A stretch of DNA of 64,000 nt from a bacterium Scap17. GTDB taxonomy: Bacteria > Pseudomonadota > Gammaproteobacteria > Pseudomonadales > Halomonadaceae. The notes under the pieces are model-generated. The model ran no database searches. It saw only the letters and a program-made list of their open reading frames with translations, and was not told the DNA's origin. The stretch spans positions 930,001 through 994,000 of the forward strand of contig VINJ01000001.1 in the NCBI GenBank assembly GCA_013376735.1. Direction: 5' to 3'. The translations under genes and the position numbers were made by a program. Of the stretch, positions 19,439 through 28,446 are shown piece after piece. Each line of letters begins with the position of its first letter. The stretch's first letter is position 1.

Positions 19439-20542
19439 ATGGCCCTATTCGGTAAAGGCAGCAAGCGCGGCGCCAATCGCGATGTGCTGGAAACGCCTCA
19501 GTATGGCTGGATCTGGAAACCACTGATCGGGCTGTTCGTCATTTACCTGCTGGTCTGTGTTGGCCTTGGTATCTACTGGAGCAGTGAACCGGACGAGTTC
19601 AACATCGATCAGGCCACGCGCACCGAACTGGCTCGCGTGCATGGTCTGGCCGCGCCGGTGGCCAAGGTCGAGGGTGAAGAGCCGGCACCGGCTTTCGAGA
19701 CCCTGCCGACAGGCACCGCGACCGTCGCCACCCTGATGACACTCAACGATACTCTGCTGCACAAGCCGGGTGGTTATCTCAAGAATGATGTGGCGCCGCC
19801 GGGGCTGATGCTCGACAACATGCCCAACTGGGAATATGGCGTGCTGGTGCAGGTACGTGACATGACGCGTGAGCTGCGCAAGGAATTCAGCCGCTCGCAG
19901 TCCCAGTCCAGCGATGACAAGGCACTGGGCAAGGCCGAATCCCTGCTGTTCATCGATGCCAATGCCTGGATGCTGCCGGAAGCCGAGCACGAATATGCCG
20001 ACGCCAACCGTGAGCTGGGCGACTACCTGAAGCGTCTGAGCGATGACACCCAGAACAACGGCCAGTTCTACGCGCGTGCGGACAACCTGGTGGCCTGGCT
20101 GTCCGATGTCGAGAATCGCCTCGGTTCCCTGTCCCAGCGCCTGTCGGCCAGTGTCGGCAAGTCGCAGCTCAACCTGAGCCTGGCCGGCGACAAGAGCGCC
20201 ACCTCGGCCAAGAGCATCCAGACGGAAGAAGAGATCAAGACGCCGTGGCTCGAGATCGACGACGTCTTCTATCAGGCACGCGGCACCTCCTGGGCGCTGA
20301 TCCATCTGCTCAAGGCGGTGCGTCACGACTTCCAGGGCGTGCTGGAAGACAAGAACGCGCTGACCTCCATCGATCAGATCATCCGTGAGCTGGAAGCGAC
20401 CCAGACCGACATCGGCAGCCCGGTCATCCTCAATGGCTCCGGCTTCGGCTTCTTCGCCAACCATTCGCTGGTGATGGCCAACTACGTCGCGCGTGCCAAC
20501 TCCGCGATCAGTGACCTGCGCAGCCTGCTCGAGAAGGGCTGA
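19439..20542 (+). CDS. DUF2333 family membrane protein
   Basis: 367 residues. A short basic N terminus is followed by one membrane segment (WIWKPLIGLFVIYLLVCVGLGIYW). The rest is a large soluble, presumably periplasmic, part with the family pattern PGGYLKNDVAPPGLMLDNMPNWEYGVLVQVRD and DDVFYQARGTSWALIHLLKAV. Widely conserved in Pseudomonas and Halomonas; no biochemical role is known to me. ATG 19439 has AAGGAAG upstream. It is monocistronic and ends at a strong terminator. Confidence 0.85.
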   Translation: MALFGKGSKRGANRDVLETPQYGWIWKPLIGLFVIYLLVCVGLGIYWSSEPDEFNIDQATRTELARVHGLAAPVAKVEGEEPAPAFETLPTGTATVATLMTLNDTLLHKPGGYLKNDVAPPGLMLDNMPNWEYGVLVQVRDMTRELRKEFSRSQSQSSDDKALGKAESLLFIDANAWMLPEAEHEYADANRELGDYLKRLSDDTQNNGQFYARADNLVAWLSDVENRLGSLSQRLSASVGKSQLNLSLAGDKSATSAKSIQTEEEIKTPWLEIDDVFYQARGTSWALIHLLKAVRHDFQGVLEDKNALTSIDQIIRELEATQTDIGSPVILNGSGFGFFANHSLVMANYVARANSAISDLRSLLEKG

Positions 20543-20605
20543 TCCCGTGACGTTCGATGCCGGCTGACGGTTCTCCTCACCGGTGTCGGGCGTGAGCTGG
20601 AAACG

Positions 20606-20636
20606 AAAAAGCCCCCGTCAATGACGGGGGCTTTTT
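20606..20636. terminator. Bidirectional terminator, DUF2333 gene / ppa
   Basis: AAAAAGCCCCCGTCA ATGACGGGGGCTTTTT, a perfect stem with A/T runs on both sides between convergent genes. Confidence 0.9.
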
Positions 20637-20675
20637 GCATCGTGATGCCTGAATCGCGCATCACTTCGAAAGGAC

Positions 20676-21206
20676 TCAGTCCTTCTGGTAGGCAGCGGCT
20701 GCCTTCTCGATCGCGGCACGGGCTGCATCAGCACCGTCCCAGGAATCGATCTTGACCCACTTGCCTTTCTCGAGATCCTTGTAGTTCTCGAAGAAGTGCG
20801 CGATCTGCTGACGCAGCAGTTCCGGCAGATCAGTTACTTCCTGGACGTCGTCGTACAGGGAGGTCAGCTTCTGGTGCGGGACGCAGACCAGCTTGGCGTC
20901 TTCACCGGCTTCGTCGCTCATGTTGAGCACGCCGACCGGACGCGCACGGATGACGCTGCCCGGTGCGACCGGATACGGAGTCACGACCAGCGCGTCGAGG
21001 GCATCGCCATCGTCGGCCAGGGTGTTCGGGATGTAGCCGTAGTTGGCCGGGTAGAACATCGGGGTGGCCATGAAACGATCCACCATGAGCGCATCGATGT
21101 CCTTGTCGATCTCGTACTTGATCGGCGCGTGATTGGCCGGAATCTCGATCGCTACGTAGACGTCGTTCGGCAATTCCTTGCCAGCGGGGATCTTGTCGAA
21201 ACTCAT
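20676..21206 (-). CDS. ppa: Inorganic pyrophosphatase (family I)
   Basis: 176-residue cytoplasmic enzyme hydrolysing PPi. The metal-binding core [16 protein letters not shown] and the substrate residues in [12 protein letters not shown] and [14 protein letters not shown] are all present. Start 21206 begins [18 protein letters not shown]. Cellular PPi level also matters for the PPi-dependent phosphofructokinase encoded 3.3 kb away. The region just upstream has an imperfect ~15-bp duplication around TGCGGGT. Confidence 0.97.
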   Translation of the reverse strand: MSFDKIPAGKELPNDVYVAIEIPANHAPIKYEIDKDIDALMVDRFMATPMFYPANYGYIPNTLADDGDALDALVVTPYPVAPGSVIRARPVGVLNMSDEAGEDAKLVCVPHQKLTSLYDDVQEVTDLPELLRQQIAHFFENYKDLEKGKWVKIDSWDGADAARAAIEKAAAAYQKD

Positions 21207-21472
21207 TGTCGAGTCCTTGGGTTTGCGGGTTGAAGGCCTGCGGGTCAAAATTCCGCTGAATTATACGAACTGGCAGACCGTTTTGCCATCATGCCACGCT
21301 CGATCGCCTTGCGTTGCACCAACGAGTGGTGGCACTGCAGGCTGACTCGGGTAACACTTGGGGCCGTCCAGCGCGGCGCAACGGCGATTGTGCCTTTTAG
21401 CGTCGGGCTGACGCTGCGTCACCACCGCATGCATGAAACGTAACGGCAGGATCGAGACGCAAGGAGACCGCC

Positions 21473-23200
21473 TTGGCGGATGCAGAGCTTTCACTCAGTT
21501 ACGGTCAGGCCTTCGTGGCTCCCGACCGCAAGCGTCATCGCAGCTCGATGTCGCTGGAGATACCGCTGGAGCGCGGCCCGCTGGCGGCCAAGGGTGGCTG
21601 CGCGCTGATCGCCGACACCACCAGCAAGAATGCGATTGCCAAGCAGGCCGGCGACCTTGCCGTGCGTGGCTTTCTGGCCGACTACTTCGCCACGCCTGAC
21701 AACTGGAGCGTCAAGTATTCCGCGACCCGCGTGCTGCGGGCATTGAACAGCTGGTGTTACAGCCAGAGTCGCTTCGTGCGGGGCGGCAGTTACGTGACCT
21801 CGATTTCCGCGGTCGTCTTCCGGGGCCAGTCGGCGCATCTGTTCCATGCCGGTGACACGGTGGTCTTCCGGCTGCGTGGCGGCGAATTCGAGCAGATCTC
21901 GCGTGATCATGTCACCGATCTCGGCGGCTATCGTTATCCGTCGCGGGCGCTGGGCATGGATGTCAGCCTCGACATCGACTACATCGAGCTGCCGCTCAAG
22001 CAGGGCGATATCTTCCTGTTCACCACCCAGGCGGTTCGCGGCACTCTGCTGCCTTCCGATTTCGTGTCACTGATCCGTGATGACGTCTCGGATCTCGACG
22101 CCGCCAGTGAGCGCCTGGCCCATGCCGCGGCGGACCGCGCCGATGAGCGCGGCTACACGGCCGATCAGTTCTGCTTCCAGCTGGTGCGCATTGACCGCCT
22201 GGCGACTGCCTCTGACGATACGCCGGGGCGCGTCTATGGCGACCTTCCGGTACCGCGTGAGCTGGAGCCGGGCGACCGCATCGATGGTCTGGAAGTGCTG
22301 GAAGTCATGTCACGCAGCGCGCGGGTACGCGTCTACAAGGTGCGTGACCTCAAGAGCCGACGCGTGATGGTGATGAAGGCGCCCAGCCCGGAGTTGTCGC
22401 TCAAGAACGCCTATCTGGAGCACTTCCTGCTCCAGCAGTGGGTGGTGGACCGTGTCAGCTCGCCCTTCGTGGTCAAGGTGGTGGAGCCGTCACGTCCGCG
22501 TGATCACCTCTACTACCTGCTCGAGCACCTTGAGGCGCAGACATTGACCGAATGGGCGCGCATGCACCCGCAGGCCAATCTCGAGCAGCGCCTCGACATC
22601 GCGCGCCAGCTCGGCAAGGCCGTGCATGCTCTCAATCGTCGTGAGGTGCTGCACCAGCTGATTCACCCCGACAACGTGATGATCGACCGGCATGGCAAGG
22701 TGGTGCTGGTCGATTTCGGCGCCTGCCATCTGCGTGAGGGGGATGGCCATGAGAGCGCCGGTCCGCTGGCGCGTCAGGTCGGCCTGACCGAGCACAGCGC
22801 GCCGGAATATGCCCTTGGCGCCGATGTCAGTCGGCGCAGCGATCAATACGGCCTGGCTTCGGTGATCTACTGGTTGCTGACCGGCATGCAGCCCTACGCC
22901 CAGTCGATGGAACAGCTGCGCACCCATACCGACCTCGAACTGCTGGAATATCAGCCAGCCCGCATGCGCAATCCCCAGGTGCCACAGATACTGGACGATG
23001 CCCTCAGGCGCGCCCTGGACCCGCAACGTACCCTGCGCTATCGCCGCCTGTCTGAACTGCTCTACGCGCTGCGGCTGCCGCAGCAGGACCCCGGCAAGGC
23101 GCTGACGCCCTCGGAGGCGATACGTGAACCGGCCAATTTCTGGCAGGGCGTCGCCGGCATCCTGCTGTTGCTGCTGGTGCTGTCCTGGCTGCTCAAATGA
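21473..23200 (+). CDS. PP2C-phosphatase/protein-kinase fusion with both catalytic centres degenerate
   Basis: 575 residues: a PP2C-like domain (about 1-250), a kinase-like domain (about 268-545), and a C-terminal membrane anchor (GVAGILLLLLVLSWLLK). It resembles the pseudomonad bifunctional kinase/phosphatase family. In PP2C the first metal Asp (D48 in IADTTS) and HAGDTV survive, but the N-terminal NQD motif is absent and the SDG motif reads TTQA (184-187). In the kinase, Lys302 (VMVMKAP), Asn401 and DFG (414-416) remain, yet HRD-x-K has become HQL-I-H (394-398), losing the catalytic Asp and Lys. The start is TTG at 21473 with AAGGAG six nt upstream. It is probably a membrane-bound pseudoenzyme or scaffold. 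The gene is intact and not obviously decaying. Confidence 0.85.
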   Translation: MADAELSLSYGQAFVAPDRKRHRSSMSLEIPLERGPLAAKGGCALIADTTSKNAIAKQAGDLAVRGFLADYFATPDNWSVKYSATRVLRALNSWCYSQSRFVRGGSYVTSISAVVFRGQSAHLFHAGDTVVFRLRGGEFEQISRDHVTDLGGYRYPSRALGMDVSLDIDYIELPLKQGDIFLFTTQAVRGTLLPSDFVSLIRDDVSDLDAASERLAHAAADRADERGYTADQFCFQLVRIDRLATASDDTPGRVYGDLPVPRELEPGDRIDGLEVLEVMSRSARVRVYKVRDLKSRRVMVMKAPSPELSLKNAYLEHFLLQQWVVDRVSSPFVVKVVEPSRPRDHLYYLLEHLEAQTLTEWARMHPQANLEQRLDIARQLGKAVHALNRREVLHQLIHPDNVMIDRHGKVVLVDFGACHLREGDGHESAGPLARQVGLTEHSAPEYALGADVSRRSDQYGLASVIYWLLTGMQPYAQSMEQLRTHTDLELLEYQPARMRNPQVPQILDDALRRALDPQRTLRYRRLSELLYALRLPQQDPGKALTPSEAIREPANFWQGVAGILLLLLVLSWLLK

Positions 23201-23247
23201 GCGCGGAGACTGATGGGGGGCAAGGCCATGGTAGGAGGAATAGGTGC

Positions 23248-23910
23248 ATGGGCCAGACCGCGATCGTGATCGGGGCGACCGGCGTGGTCGGGCGCGAGGT
23301 GGTGACTGAACTCATCGCGTGCGAGGCCGTCGCCCGAGTCGTCACGCTGACGCGCCGGGCGGCGCCTTGCGACTCTGACAAGGTCGAGAACCATGTGGTC
23401 GACTTCGCGCGACTGGAAGACTGGGCCGATTGCTTCCAGGCTGACCTGCTGTTCTCGTGCCTGGGCACCACGCTCAAGCAGGCGGGGTCGCTCGAGGCGC
23501 AGCGGCGTGTCGACATCGATCATCAACTGAGTGCCGCCCGGCTGGCGGCCGCCCGGGGAGTGGCGCACTACCTGCTGGTCTCCTCCAGCGGCGCCAATCA
23601 CGCGAGCCGCAATGACTATCTCAGGATGAAGGGCGAGCTGGAAGTGGCCATCAAGGCGCTGCCCTTTGCGCGTATCAGTGTCTTCCAGCCGTCATTGCTG
23701 GTGGGGGAGCGCAGCGAGTTCCGTCTGGGCGAGACGCTGGCACGCCATCTGTTGCCGGTGCTAACTCGCTTGCCGGGTCTGCAGCGCTATCGGCCGATCC
23801 GTGGCGCTCAGGTAGCGGCGCGTATGGTCGAGGTCAGCCAGCGTCAGCAGCAGGCGCATGCGGTGTACCGGCTGGAGGAGGTGTTCCCCCGACCCCCGCA
23901 TGACAACTGA
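23248..23910 (+). CDS. NAD(P)-binding atypical SDR protein
   Basis: 220 residues. The N-terminal Rossmann motif GATGVVGREVV, then FSCLGTTLKQAGS and the LVSSSGANHASRNDYLRMKGELE region resemble the YbjT/HTATIP2-like group of NAD(P)H-binding proteins (atypical SDRs). The canonical YxxxK is modified around YLRMK. ATG 23248 has GGAGGAA just upstream. It follows the PP2C-kinase gene by 47 bp and is likely cotranscribed with it. Substrate unknown. Confidence 0.75.
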   Translation: MGQTAIVIGATGVVGREVVTELIACEAVARVVTLTRRAAPCDSDKVENHVVDFARLEDWADCFQADLLFSCLGTTLKQAGSLEAQRRVDIDHQLSAARLAAARGVAHYLLVSSSGANHASRNDYLRMKGELEVAIKALPFARISVFQPSLLVGERSEFRLGETLARHLLPVLTRLPGLQRYRPIRGAQVAARMVEVSQRQQQAHAVYRLEEVFPRPPHDN

Positions 23911-23918
23911 CAGTCATC

Positions 23919-23955
23919 AAAAAGCCCCGCACAGTCGCCTGTGCGGGGCTTTTTT
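23919..23955. terminator. Bidirectional terminator
   Basis: AAAAAGCCCCGCACAG-TCGC-CTGTGCGGGGCTTTTT between convergent genes. Confidence 0.9.
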
Positions 23956-24008
23956 ACACTCGCTTCACTGTCAGCGACGGATCGCTCAGACGCGTCAACG
24001 CCAGGCGA

Positions 24009-25271
24009 TCAGACCGTGAACGGTGTCAGCTTCTTCTCGACCTTGGCCAGCGTGAGCCTGGCGACCGCCGGCAGGCCATTGACGAACGGCGGGAAGTCCT
24101 CGCCCTGGATCAGCGGCGACAGATATTCGCGGCAGGCGTCGGTGATGTAGAAGCCATCTTCGCTGATGAACTCCAGCGGCATGAACTTCTCATGGTTGGC
24201 GATCTTCTCCAGCGGCGCCTCGATGATATCCCAGGCGTAGTCAGCGCCATCACCGAGGCGACGGATCGCCGGCATCACGGCGTTCTTGCCGGCCAGGGCC
24301 ATCTCGACGGCGGCACGACCCGTGGCGTAGGCCTGCTCGACGTCGGTCTTCGAGGCGATGTGACGCGCTGCGCGCTGCAGGTAATCGGCCACCGCCCAGT
24401 GGTACTTGTAGCCCAGGTCCTGCTTGACCATGCCGGCCAGTGTCGGCGCGACGCCGCCCAGCTGACGGTGGCCGAAGGCGTCGGTGTTGCCGGCATCGGC
24501 CAGGAAGGTGCCATCTTCGTAACGCGCACCTTCGGAGACCACCACCACGCAGTAGCCGTGTTCCTTGACGCAGGCATCGACGCGCGCCATGAATTCCTTG
24601 CGGTGGAAGGCGACTTCCGGGAAGACGACGATGTGCGGCGGCTGGGTGGCATCTTCACCGGCCAGGGCACCGGCAGCGGCGATCCAGCCGGCGTGACGGC
24701 CCATGACTTCCAGAATGAACACCTTGGTGGAGGTGGCGCACATGGAGGCGATGTCGAGGCCGGCCTCGCGGGTGGAGGTGGCGATGTACTTGGCCACGCT
24801 GCCGAAGCCCGGCGAGTTGTCGGTGATCGGCAGGTCGTTGTCCACGGTCTTCGGCACGTGGATGGCCTGGATCGGGTAGCCCATGGTCTCGGCCAGCTGG
24901 GAGACCTTCAGGCAGGTATCGGCGCTGTCGCCGCCACCGTTGTAGAAGAAGTAACGGATGTCGTGGGCCTTGAACACTTCGATCAGACGCTCGTACTGGG
25001 TACGGTGGTCCTCGATGCTCTTGAGCTTGTAGCGGCAGGAGCCGAAGGCACCGCCCGGCGTGTGGCGCAGCGCGGCGATGTTCTCGTCGCTTTCCTGGCT
25101 GACGTCGATCAGGTCTTCGGTCAGGGCACCGATGATGCCGTTGTGACCGGCATACAGCTTGCCGATCTGGTCGCCGTTTTCACGAGCGGCTTCAATGACG
25201 CCACAGGCACTGGCGTTGATGACGGCGGTAACGCCACCGGACTGGGCGTAGAAGGCATTGTGCTGGGGCAT
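24009..25271 (-). CDS. pfp: Pyrophosphate-dependent 6-phosphofructokinase
   Basis: 420-residue PFK-superfamily enzyme interconverting fructose-6-phosphate and fructose-1,6-bisphosphate. NGGGDSADT sits where ATP enzymes have GGDGS, and PKTVDNDLP and GRHAGWIAA are as in PPi-type enzymes. These residues favour PPi over ATP, making the step reversible. Start MPQHNAFYAQSGGVTAVINA puts the phosphate loop right at the N terminus. It is divergent from mpl. Donor specificity is inferred from motifs only. Confidence 0.85.
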   Translation of the reverse strand: MPQHNAFYAQSGGVTAVINASACGVIEAARENGDQIGKLYAGHNGIIGALTEDLIDVSQESDENIAALRHTPGGAFGSCRYKLKSIEDHRTQYERLIEVFKAHDIRYFFYNGGGDSADTCLKVSQLAETMGYPIQAIHVPKTVDNDLPITDNSPGFGSVAKYIATSTREAGLDIASMCATSTKVFILEVMGRHAGWIAAAGALAGEDATQPPHIVVFPEVAFHRKEFMARVDACVKEHGYCVVVVSEGARYEDGTFLADAGNTDAFGHRQLGGVAPTLAGMVKQDLGYKYHWAVADYLQRAARHIASKTDVEQAYATGRAAVEMALAGKNAVMPAIRRLGDGADYAWDIIEAPLEKIANHEKFMPLEFISEDGFYITDACREYLSPLIQGEDFPPFVNGLPAVARLTLAKVEKKLTPFTV

Positions 25272-25465
25272 GGGCTTCTCGTCTCTGCTTCCTTGTCATG
25301 GTCTTGAACGGGCTGGCGCTTACCCGCCGCATCATATCCGAAAGACATGACCCCTGCACGACGCCCGAATGCCACCGGGGGTGTCGTCCATCCCTGACAG
25401 GTCGCGTGCTACTCGCCGCCCGGCGGGCATGCTAGGCTGCTCGGGCTTCCGGATTGGAGAAACAG

Positions 25466-26908
25466 ATGCACCTTCACGTCATCGGTATTTGCGGTACCTT
25501 CATGGGCTCTCTGGCGCTTCTGGCGCGCGCGCGCGGTCATCGCGTCACGGGGAGCGATGCCAACGTCTATCCGCCCATGAGCACACAGCTGGCCGAGGCC
25601 GGTATCACTTTGATGGAAGGCTATGCGGCCGACAATCTCGTCCCCGCGCCGGATCTTACGGTGGTCGGCAATGCCGTCTCGCGCGGCAACCCCGAAGTCG
25701 AGGCGCTGCTCGAGCGTGGGCTGGCCTATACCTCCGGCCCGCAATGGCTGTGTGATGAGGTGCTGACCGGCCGTCCGGTGATCGCCATCGCCGGCACCCA
25801 CGGCAAGACCACCACCGCGACCATGACCGCCTGGATTCTTGAATGTGCAGGCCTCGCACCGGGCTATCTGATCGGTGGCGTGCCGCCGCAGCTGGGCGAT
25901 TCCGCGCGTATCGGCGATCCTCAAGCGCCCTTTGTGGTCGAGGCCGATGAATATGACACGGCCTTCTTCGACAAGCGCTCCAAGTTCGTGCATTACCGGC
26001 CGCGCATCGCCGTGCTCAACAACCTCGAGTTCGATCACGCCGACATCTTCCCGGATCTCGCCGCCATCGAGCGTCAGTTCCACCACCTGGTACGTACCGT
26101 GCCGGCAGGCGGCAAGCTGGTGGTCGCGGCGGACGCCGTCGCCGGTGCCCAGGCACTGGAGCGCGTGCTGGATCAAGGCTGCTGGACGCCGGTGACGCGC
26201 TTCGGCGATGAGAGCGGTATCGAGAATGCCGGTGGCGACTGGCGCTATCGTCTGATCAGTGCCGATGGCAGCCACTTCGCGCTGGCGGCGCCGGCCGCCG
26301 TGTCCGGCGAGGCGGACCGCTTCGTCGAGTGCCAGTGGGCGATGCGCGGACGCCACAACGTGGCCAATGCCTGTGCCGCGGTGGCCGCTGCCGTCGAGTG
26401 CGGCGTGAGTGTCGAGGCGGCGCTGGAGGCGCTCGCACGCTTCGCGCCGCCCAGGCGTCGGCAGGAGCTGCGCGGTGAGGTGGCAGGCGTCAAGGTCATC
26501 GATGACTTCGCGCACCACCCGACCGCCATCGCCACCACGCTGGAAGGCCTGGCGCCGGGCGTGGCGGCCGAAGGGCAGGGCGGTCGCCTGTGGGCGGTGA
26601 TCGAACCGCGCTCCAACACCATGAAGCTCGGCACCATGAAGGCGCGTCTGCCGGCTTCAGTGACCGCGGCCGACCGCGTCAGCTGGTTCGCGGGCCCCAG
26701 CCTCGGCTGGTCGTTGGAGGAAACGGTCAGCGAGTGCCGTGCGCTTGGCGTGGAGGCGGAGGTCGAGCAGGACATCGACGCCCTGATCGCGAAGATCGCC
26801 AATCAATCTCGCGCCGGCGACTGGGTGGTCGTGATGTCCAATGGCGGCTTCGGCGGTATCCACGAGCGCCTTCTGGCGGCGCTGGCAGCACGTGAAGGTG
26901 AAGCATGA
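25466..26908 (+). CDS. mpl: Murein peptide ligase Mpl
   Basis: Links recycled L-Ala-D-Glu-mesoDAP tripeptide to UDP-MurNAc, saving new peptide synthesis. Mur-ligase architecture: HVIGICGTFMGSLALLARARGH, the ATP loop GTHGKTTTATM, EADEYDTAFFDKRSKF, NLEFDHADIF, and RRQELRGEVAGVKVIDDFAHHPTAI. 480 residues from ATG 25466 (GGAGA upstream). It overlaps ubiX by four nt. NagZ, which supplies the same recycling pathway, is at the far end of the window. Confidence 0.96.
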   Translation: MHLHVIGICGTFMGSLALLARARGHRVTGSDANVYPPMSTQLAEAGITLMEGYAADNLVPAPDLTVVGNAVSRGNPEVEALLERGLAYTSGPQWLCDEVLTGRPVIAIAGTHGKTTTATMTAWILECAGLAPGYLIGGVPPQLGDSARIGDPQAPFVVEADEYDTAFFDKRSKFVHYRPRIAVLNNLEFDHADIFPDLAAIERQFHHLVRTVPAGGKLVVAADAVAGAQALERVLDQGCWTPVTRFGDESGIENAGGDWRYRLISADGSHFALAAPAAVSGEADRFVECQWAMRGRHNVANACAAVAAAVECGVSVEAALEALARFAPPRRRQELRGEVAGVKVIDDFAHHPTAIATTLEGLAPGVAAEGQGGRLWAVIEPRSNTMKLGTMKARLPASVTAADRVSWFAGPSLGWSLEETVSECRALGVEAEVEQDIDALIAKIANQSRAGDWVVVMSNGGFGGIHERLLAALAAREGEA

Positions 26909-27558
26909 AAACGCAAGCGACAGCCCCGGAGGGCGAGTTCAAGTCGGCGGTCACCGTCGCGCTGACCGGGGCCTCCGGCGCCCAGTACGGTCTGCGTCTG
27001 ATCGAGTGCCTGGTCGCGGCCGGTCATGAAGTGATGGTGATGGTCTCCAAGGCGGCGCACATGGTGATCGCCACCGAGACCGACGAGGAGCTGCCGGCGC
27101 GCCCGGCGCGTCTCACCGAGGTGCTCACGCAGCGCTACGCCGCCAGGTCCGGCCAGATTCGCTGCTTCGGGCGCGAGGACTGGATGGCCCCGGTGGCCTC
27201 CGGCTCCGGCGCGCCGAGCGCCATGGTGGTGTGCCCGTGTTCCACGGGCTCACTGTCCGCGATCGCGACCGGGGCCAGCAACAACCTGATCGAACGCGCG
27301 GCCGACGTGGCCCTCAAGGAACGCCGCACGCTGATTCTGGTGCCGCGCGAGACGCCGTTCTCGGCCATCCATCTCGAACACATGCTGAGTCTGACGCGCA
27401 TGGGTGCCGTCATCCTGCCCGCCGCGCCCGGCTTCTATCATCGTCCGCAGACCCTCGATGACATGATCGATTTCATCGTCGCGCGCATTCTCAACCAGCT
27501 GGGAATCTCGCATGCGCTGATGCCGCGCTGGGGCGAGGGGCATGTCAGCGGCGATTGA
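26905..27558 (+). CDS. ubiX: Flavin prenyltransferase UbiX
   Basis: 217 residues. Makes the prenylated FMN cofactor used by the UbiD decarboxylase in ubiquinone synthesis. VALTGASGAQYGLRLIE, APSAMVVCPCSTGSLSAIATGASNNLIERAADVALKE (in pieces) and LVPRETPFSAIHLEHML cover the FMN and dimethylallyl-phosphate sites. It is translationally coupled to mpl (ATGA overlap). The N-terminal 15 residues are longer than in E. coli UbiX. Confidence 0.95.
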   Translation: MKTQATAPEGEFKSAVTVALTGASGAQYGLRLIECLVAAGHEVMVMVSKAAHMVIATETDEELPARPARLTEVLTQRYAARSGQIRCFGREDWMAPVASGSGAPSAMVVCPCSTGSLSAIATGASNNLIERAADVALKERRTLILVPRETPFSAIHLEHMLSLTRMGAVILPAAPGFYHRPQTLDDMIDFIVARILNQLGISHALMPRWGEGHVSGD

Positions 27559-27657
27559 GGGGCGCTCGGTCGATCCGCTCAGGGGAGAGTCCGTCGGTGA
27601 GAGCTTGTCAGAGGCACCCCTCTGGCACTGCATCAGACTGTGCAAGGAGAGCAGGGA

Positions 27658-28287
27658 ATGCTGAATTGGTCATTGTTGTCGGTGTTCGTGCCGACATTCT
27701 TTCTGGTCTCGCTGACGCCGGGCATGTGCATGACGCTGGCGATGACCCTGGGCATGACCCAGGGCGTCAAGCGCACCCTGTGGATGATGGTGGGCGAACT
27801 GCTGGGCGTCGGGCTGGTGGCGGTGTCGGCGGTGATCGGCGTCGCGACCATCATGCTGCGCTATCCGATGGTGTTCTCGGCCTTCAAGCTGGCGGGGGGC
27901 GCCTACCTGGCCTGGCTGGGGATCCAGATGTGGCGCTCACGTGGTCGCCTGGCCCTGGGGGTAGCAGAGGAGGATGCGGAGGCACCGCGCGCCTCGCGCC
28001 GCGCGCTGGCGGCACAGGGCTTCGTTACCGCGATCGCCAACCCCAAGGGATGGGCGTTCTTCATTGCGCTGTTGCCGCCGTTTCTGGATGCCAGCCTGCC
28101 GCTGGCGCCGCAGCTGATCGCGCTGGTCGGCATCATCCTGACGCTGGAATTCACCTGCCTGCTGCTCTATGCCGGCGGTGGCAGCAGCCTGGCGCGTTGG
28201 CTGGGGCGTGGCTCGCGTGTGCGCCTGATGAACCGCGTGGCGGGCACGCTGATGATCGGCGTGGGAGTCTGGCTCGCAACCGGTTGA
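27658..28287 (+). CDS. LysE/RhtB family amino-acid exporter
   Basis: 209-residue inner-membrane protein with about six hydrophobic segments. Family marks are the N-terminal FLVSLTPGMCMTLAM, KLAGGAYLAWLGIQMWRS and AIANPKGWAFFIALLPPF. These proteins export amino acids such as homoserine, threonine or lysine; the substrate cannot be read from sequence. ATG 27658 follows AAGGAGAGCAGGGA. It stands about 100 bp after ubiX and ends at a hairpin convergent with the broken EamA gene. Confidence 0.85.
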   Translation: MLNWSLLSVFVPTFFLVSLTPGMCMTLAMTLGMTQGVKRTLWMMVGELLGVGLVAVSAVIGVATIMLRYPMVFSAFKLAGGAYLAWLGIQMWRSRGRLALGVAEEDAEAPRASRRALAAQGFVTAIANPKGWAFFIALLPPFLDASLPLAPQLIALVGIILTLEFTCLLLYAGGGSSLARWLGRGSRVRLMNRVAGTLMIGVGVWLATG

Positions 28288-28326
28288 TGTCGGCATGACC
28301 GAGCGAAGAATTGCAGCTTGTAAATG

Positions 28327-28357
28327 CACCAAGGCCCGCCATTGGCGGGCCTTGGTG
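28327..28357. terminator. 14-bp perfect hairpin between convergent genes
   Basis: CACCAAGGCCCGCC-ATT-GGCGGGCCTTGGTG. Only TGTT follows, so it is a weak intrinsic terminator or a 3'-protecting stem. Confidence 0.55.
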
Positions 28358-28395
28358 TGTTCAGGGGAGGTGTTGATTCAGCAGCCCCACTTCGA

Positions 28396-28446
28396 GTCAG
28401 TTGTGACTTCGGTTCAGCTGCGACGCTGATTCAGCTGCGACGCAGG
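28396..28446. repeat. Three 17-bp tandem units over the EamA stop
   Basis: TTCAGCTGCGACGCTGA (28413-28429) and TTCAGCTGCGACGCAGG (28430-28446) differ at the last three positions. A more diverged copy precedes at 28396-28412. The last unit includes the stop codon and final codons of the leftward gene. Confidence 0.7.
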
